In this document: positions 31,668-34,742 of the stretch, in pieces
Layout of the letters: every line of letters starts with the position of its first letter
Numbering within the stretch: position 1 is the stretch's first letter
Assembly (NCBI GenBank): GCA_019637635.1
Contig: JAHBVI010000067.1
Location: 1-34,742, forward strand
Direction: 5' to 3'
Length of the DNA stretch: 34,742 bases
Source: Anaerolineae bacterium
Lineage (GTDB): Bacteria; Chloroflexota; Anaerolineae; Promineifilales; Promineifilaceae
Position numbers and translations under genes: made by a program
The notes under the pieces: generated by a model
Database searches by the model: none
What the model was told of the DNA's origin: nothing
What the model saw: only the letters and a program-made list of their open reading frames with translations

Positions 31668-33314
31668 TTACCAACCCACCGCTGCACCGTCATTACGTGG
31701 TTCGCTGCCGCCAATCAAAACGCCAGTGTCCGGGTCACGCACAATCACCTGCCCGCCGCCAAAGGACATGGGGTGTTCGTTATCTCTGACAACATGACCA
31801 CGCCGGGTCAATTCGGCATGGACATCAGCGGGCACACCTGCACTAAGCGGCAACCGCAGGTTGCCCGTCGAAACGGCCGTTTCCAACCCCACTTCCATCC
31901 CTTGCAGCCAGTTAAAACGGGGGGCGTCCAGCGCCGTCTGGGGGTCCATGCCCCACAGCGCCAGGTTCAGCCCTACCTGCAAATGGCCCTGCGGCTGCAT
32001 AAAGCCGCCCATCACGCCAAAGCTGCTCCACGCCCGCCCGTTGTGGGTGATGAAACCGGGGATGATGGTGTGATACGGCCGTTTGCCCGGCGCCACTTCA
32101 TTGGGATGTCCCGGCTCCAGGCTGAAATTAGCCCCCCGATTCTGCAACTGCACCCCGGTTGTGCCCGCCGTCAGCCCGCTGCCAAACCCCATATACAGGC
32201 TTTGAATCCAGCTCACCATATTGCCGTTACCGTCCGCCACCGTCAGGTAAACCGTGTCGCCATGACGCGGCGGCTGCCCGGCAGTGGGCGGCTGTGCCTG
32301 CGCCATATTCACCTGCGCCGCCCGTGCCTGGGTATACGCGGCGCTTAGCAGCCCGGCTACAGGTACATCCACCTGGCGCGGATCGCCAATATAGGCGTGG
32401 GCATCGGCAAAGGCCAGCTTCATCACCTCAATCAGGGCGTGAAAATAATCGGCCGTGCCGTACCCCAGGGCTGCCAGATCAAACTGCGTCGCCAGATTCA
32501 GTGCCAGCAGCGCCGTTAAGCCCTGCCCGTTTGGTGGGATTTCGTAAAAGGTAAATCCGTCGCCATAATCCACCTGAATGGGTTCCACCCAATCCGCCTG
32601 GTACTGCGCCAGATCGTCTTGCGTCAGCACCCCGCCGGCTGTCTGCACACAATCGGCAATCTGGCGGCCAATGTCACCCAGATAAAAGGCATCGGGGCCG
32701 TCGCTGGCAATGGTCATCAGGGTTTGGGCGAATTCGTGGTTTTGGAAACGTTCGGCGGCGCGGGGGGCACGGCCGTGTGGCAGCCACACCCGCCGCGAAT
32801 CAGGATGCCGGCTCATCTTTTCCGTTGAACGCCCCCAGGCAGCGGCAATACGCTGGCTCAGCGGAAAACCATGCCGCGCATACTGGATGGGCCGCGCCAG
32901 CAAAGTGTCTAATCCCAGACTGCCAAAACGGGACAGCGCCAATTCCCAGCCGCGCACCGCCCCCGGCACCGTCACCGGCAGCGCGCCCAAAGCGGGAAAT
33001 TGGCTGTGCCCCTGGCGCCGCACCAGGTCGGCTGTGAGTCCCTGTGGCGCAGGGCCGCTGGCATTCAATCCATACAATTTGCCCTCGTCCGCCTGCCAGA
33101 TGAGGGCAAAGGCGTCACCGCCCACGCCGGTGGAGGTTGGTTCCACCACGCACAGCGTGGCCACGGTGGCAATGGCCGCGTCTACGGCATTGCCGCCTGC
33201 CTGCAAAATATCCAATCCGGCTTGCGCCGCCAGCGGTTGGCTGGTGGCAACCAGCCCGTTCAGCGCCACCACATTGGAGCGGCGGCTGGGGAAGGTGTGG
33301 GTTTCAAAGTTCAT
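31668..33314 (-). CDS. Gamma-glutamyltransferase family protein (Ntn hydrolase)
   Basis: A 548-residue protein with the gamma-glutamyltranspeptidase layout: an N-terminal VATSQPLAAQAGLDILQAGGNAVDAAIA, PTSTGVGGDAFAL, and the autoprocessing site RHGDTVYLTVADGNGNMVS, where the Thr after GD is the expected nucleophile of the small subunit. The C-terminal half has the conserved FGVMGGFMQPQGHLQ. The enzyme transfers or hydrolyses gamma-glutamyl groups of glutathione-like compounds. No signal peptide is seen, so it is closer to the cytoplasmic YwrD-like branch. The longer frame to 33479 overlaps the divergent agmatinase gene; GAGGAG seven bases before ATG 33314 fixes the start. Confidence 0.9.
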   Translation of the reverse strand: MNFETHTFPSRRSNVVALNGLVATSQPLAAQAGLDILQAGGNAVDAAIATVATLCVVEPTSTGVGGDAFALIWQADEGKLYGLNASGPAPQGLTADLVRRQGHSQFPALGALPVTVPGAVRGWELALSRFGSLGLDTLLARPIQYARHGFPLSQRIAAAWGRSTEKMSRHPDSRRVWLPHGRAPRAAERFQNHEFAQTLMTIASDGPDAFYLGDIGRQIADCVQTAGGVLTQDDLAQYQADWVEPIQVDYGDGFTFYEIPPNGQGLTALLALNLATQFDLAALGYGTADYFHALIEVMKLAFADAHAYIGDPRQVDVPVAGLLSAAYTQARAAQVNMAQAQPPTAGQPPRHGDTVYLTVADGNGNMVSWIQSLYMGFGSGLTAGTTGVQLQNRGANFSLEPGHPNEVAPGKRPYHTIIPGFITHNGRAWSSFGVMGGFMQPQGHLQVGLNLALWGMDPQTALDAPRFNWLQGMEVGLETAVSTGNLRLPLSAGVPADVHAELTRRGHVVRDNEHPMSFGGGQVIVRDPDTGVLIGGSEPRNDGAAVGW

Positions 33315-33329
33315 AGTCTCCTCGTGATT

Positions 33330-33357
33330 CGTAATCCGTAATCCGTAATCCGTAATC
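33330..33357. repeat. (CGTAATC)4 heptanucleotide tandem repeat
   Basis: Four exact copies of CGTAATC, preceded by a degenerate copy (CGTGATT), between the divergent gamma-glutamyltransferase and agmatinase genes. The unit is the reverse complement of the CGGATTA unit at 1-73. Confidence 0.95.
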
Positions 33358-33459
33358 GGTGGGATCATATCACGACGGTGGGGGGGGTTGGCAAATACGG
33401 CCGTATCTCGGAAAATGCTCGCACTTATTCGTAATTCATAATTTTCAGAGGAGACGATT

Positions 33460-34416
33460 ATGCCCCAATCAAACCCCAACCCCGCTTTTGGCGCGCATTT
33501 AATGGCGTATGCCGGTATTCCCAGTTTTATGCGCCTGCCCGTCAGCCGCGAATTGGATGGCGTGGATGTGACTATCCTGGGTGTGCCCTATGACAGCGGC
33601 GCGGCAAGCTGGCGCAGCGGTACACGCTTTGGCCCACGCCAGATTCGCGCCAATTCGCTGCAACTATGGGGTTATAACCGGCTGCTGGAGGTGGACCCGC
33701 TGGCAACGCTGCGGGCGGTGGATTATGGCGACGTGGAGGTGGAGCCAACCAGTATTACCGTGACCAGTGAGAGGATCACGGCCGTGACCGCCGAAATCCT
33801 CTCCGCCAACACCCACGTCATCGCCCTGGGTGGCGACCATTCCATTACCTACTCCCTGCTCAAAGCGCACGCTGCCCACTATGGCCCGCTGGCCGTCGTC
33901 CACTTCGATTCTCACACCGACACCTACCAGCGCGTCGGCCATTTGGAACATGGCACGCCCTTTTTGCTGGCGTTGGAAGAAGGGCTGATTGACAAAGCCG
34001 CTTACGTGCAGGTGGGCATACGCGGCCCTATGGAAGAACCGACCGACCTGGAAGATGCGCGTGGTCTGGGGGCCAACGTGTTGACGATTGAAGAATGTTT
34101 TGAGATGGGGATGACGGCCGTGAGCCAGCACATCCACCACCTCATCGGCCGGCGTCCCACCTACGTCTCGCTGGATATTGACGCCGTTGACCCGGCCTAC
34201 GCCCCCGGCACCGGCACGCCGGAGGTGGGCGGTCTGAGCAGCTTCCAGATATTACAGTTGGTGCGCGGCCTGGCCGGGCTGAAGCTAGTCGGCTTTGATC
34301 TGGTAGAGGTCAGCCCGCCCTACGACCACGCCGACATCACGTCCATCCTGGCCGCCAACCTGGTGTTTGAATTCCTATCCCTCCTGGCCTGGGGGCACAC
34401 GAACTCATCCTTGTAA
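33460..34416 (+). CDS. Agmatinase/arginase-family ureohydrolase
   Basis: A 318-residue binuclear manganese hydrolase. Metal ligands are visible in ALGGDHSITY, VVHFDSHTDTYQ and the C-terminal SLDIDAVDPAYAPGTGTPE; the glycine-rich VGGLSSFQILQLVRGL is also typical. The family splits guanidino compounds to urea plus an amine; agmatine is the most likely substrate, but guanidinobutyrate or related compounds are possible. GAGGAG lies eight bases before ATG 33460. No arginine decarboxylase is near. The stop (34414-34416) is followed at once by a perfect hairpin shared with the convergent gene. Confidence 0.9.
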   Translation: MPQSNPNPAFGAHLMAYAGIPSFMRLPVSRELDGVDVTILGVPYDSGAASWRSGTRFGPRQIRANSLQLWGYNRLLEVDPLATLRAVDYGDVEVEPTSITVTSERITAVTAEILSANTHVIALGGDHSITYSLLKAHAAHYGPLAVVHFDSHTDTYQRVGHLEHGTPFLLALEEGLIDKAAYVQVGIRGPMEEPTDLEDARGLGANVLTIEECFEMGMTAVSQHIHHLIGRRPTYVSLDIDAVDPAYAPGTGTPEVGGLSSFQILQLVRGLAGLKLVGFDLVEVSPPYDHADITSILAANLVFEFLSLLAWGHTNSSL

Positions 34417-34452
34417 AGAGGAGCGGGGGACGTGGGCGTCCCCCGCTCCTCT
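34417..34452. terminator. Perfect 16-bp hairpin exactly filling the gap between convergent genes
   Basis: AGAGGAGCGGGGGACG (34417-34432) pairs exactly with 34437-34452 across TGGG. Its first base follows the agmatinase stop and its last base precedes the stop of the leftward gene. It is probably a two-way terminator, although neither flank has a strong T-run. Confidence 0.8.
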
Positions 34453-34742
34453 CTAGACCTTGTACCCAATCTGGCGCAGGAAGTTTTTGCGCCAGGCGAT
34501 GTCTTCGTCGCCCTCAATACCTTCGGGGCGGAAGCCGTCAATCACGCCCAAAATGCCCCGCCCCTGCTCTGTTTCGGCGACAATGACCTGGGTGGGGTTG
34601 GCGGTGGCGCAGAAAACGCGGCACACTTCGGGCACCTGCTGTACGGCATTGAGGACGTTGATGGGGTAGAAGCCTTCGCCTAAAAAGATGATGAAGCTGT
34701 GCCCGGCGGCAACGGCCGTCGCATTTTCACGGGCCAGGTCAA
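34453..34742 (-). CDS. Adenosine-specific kinase (PF04008-like), 5' end beyond the window
   Basis: The C-terminal 95 residues of a protein cut by the window edge. The reading frame is open to base 34742 and gives GHSFIIFLGEGFYPINVLN, VPEVCRVFCATANPTQVIV, ETEQGRGILGVIDGFRPEGI and KNFLRQIGYKV, which match the adenosine-specific kinase family known from archaea and some bacteria. Function is known only through that family: phosphorylation of adenosine or a related role. Shorter frames starting inside at 34635 are artefacts of the truncated start. It converges on the agmatinase gene across a hairpin. Confidence 0.88.
   Translation of the reverse strand, partial: DLARENATAVAAGHSFIIFLGEGFYPINVLNAVQQVPEVCRVFCATANPTQVIVAETEQGRGILGVIDGFRPEGIEGDEDIAWRKNFLRQIGYKV

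Noticed and set aside
33330..33357. CRISPR array
   Set aside because: The heptamers are contiguous with no spacers, and no cas genes are present.

Overview
The window reads as a chromosomal segment of a Chloroflexota bacterium, probably of the Anaerolineae type. This is inferred from the gene mix: Uma2 nucleases, large GAF/PP2C sensors, Ser/Thr kinase fusions, a cyanobacterial-like acyl-ACP-reductase relative, VanW/beta-lactamase-like surface proteins, and GC-rich genes with Shine-Dalgarno starts. I could run no database search, so the taxonomy is an inference. All calls come from motifs, gene order and site patterns read by eye.

Layout. 1-3.7 kb (minus): a Nudix hydrolase and two paralogous beta-lactamase-fold proteins, one of which has lost its catalytic serine. 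3.8-6.4 kb (plus): a bacterial dynamin-like GTPase and a Uma2 nuclease. 6.4-9.4 kb (minus): metallo-beta-lactamase-fold hydrolase, DinB-like protein, ArsR-type regulator and membrane protein, divergent from an SPFH/band-7 protein (9.6-10.7 kb). 10.7-13.6 kb (minus): a Ser/Thr kinase fused to a formylglycine-generating-enzyme-like domain, then a LysE exporter. 13.8-17.8 kb: a manganese-type DtxR/MntR regulator with micro-ORFs in its leader, RfbC, a membrane protein, tRNA-Pro(GGG), a CPBP protease and another membrane protein. 17.8-19.8 kb: a small, more AT-rich accessory island with an orphan MazF/PemK toxin, a HEPN/MNT pair flanked by 70-bp direct repeats and carrying an apparent 5' frameshift, and a PD-(D/E)XK-like protein. 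19.9-24.9 kb (plus): an S9 peptidase coupled to a Ser/Thr kinase / degenerate histidine kinase / LuxR fusion, then a lone CpaF-type ATPase. 25-31.5 kb (minus): an acyl-ACP-reductase-like oxidoreductase downstream of a four-gene partner-switching module (STAS, RsbW-like kinase, STAS, GAF-PP2C phosphatase). 31.7-34.7 kb: gamma-glutamyltransferase, agmatinase-family hydrolase and the 3' end of an adenosine-specific kinase gene.

Three genome-level patterns stand out more than any single gene. (1) The palindromic octamer ACGGCCGT occurs about 74 times (hand count), where chance predicts about one; it falls in all coding frames and in intergenic DNA, like the cyanobacterial HIP1 element. (2) Long perfect inverted repeats of unrelated sequence fill many gaps between genes. 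Several have arms built from 7- or 8-bp tandem words, and four genes that start just after such a hairpin have no Shine-Dalgarno sequence, while most other genes here do. (3) A heptanucleotide satellite occurs at both ends of the window in opposite orientation.
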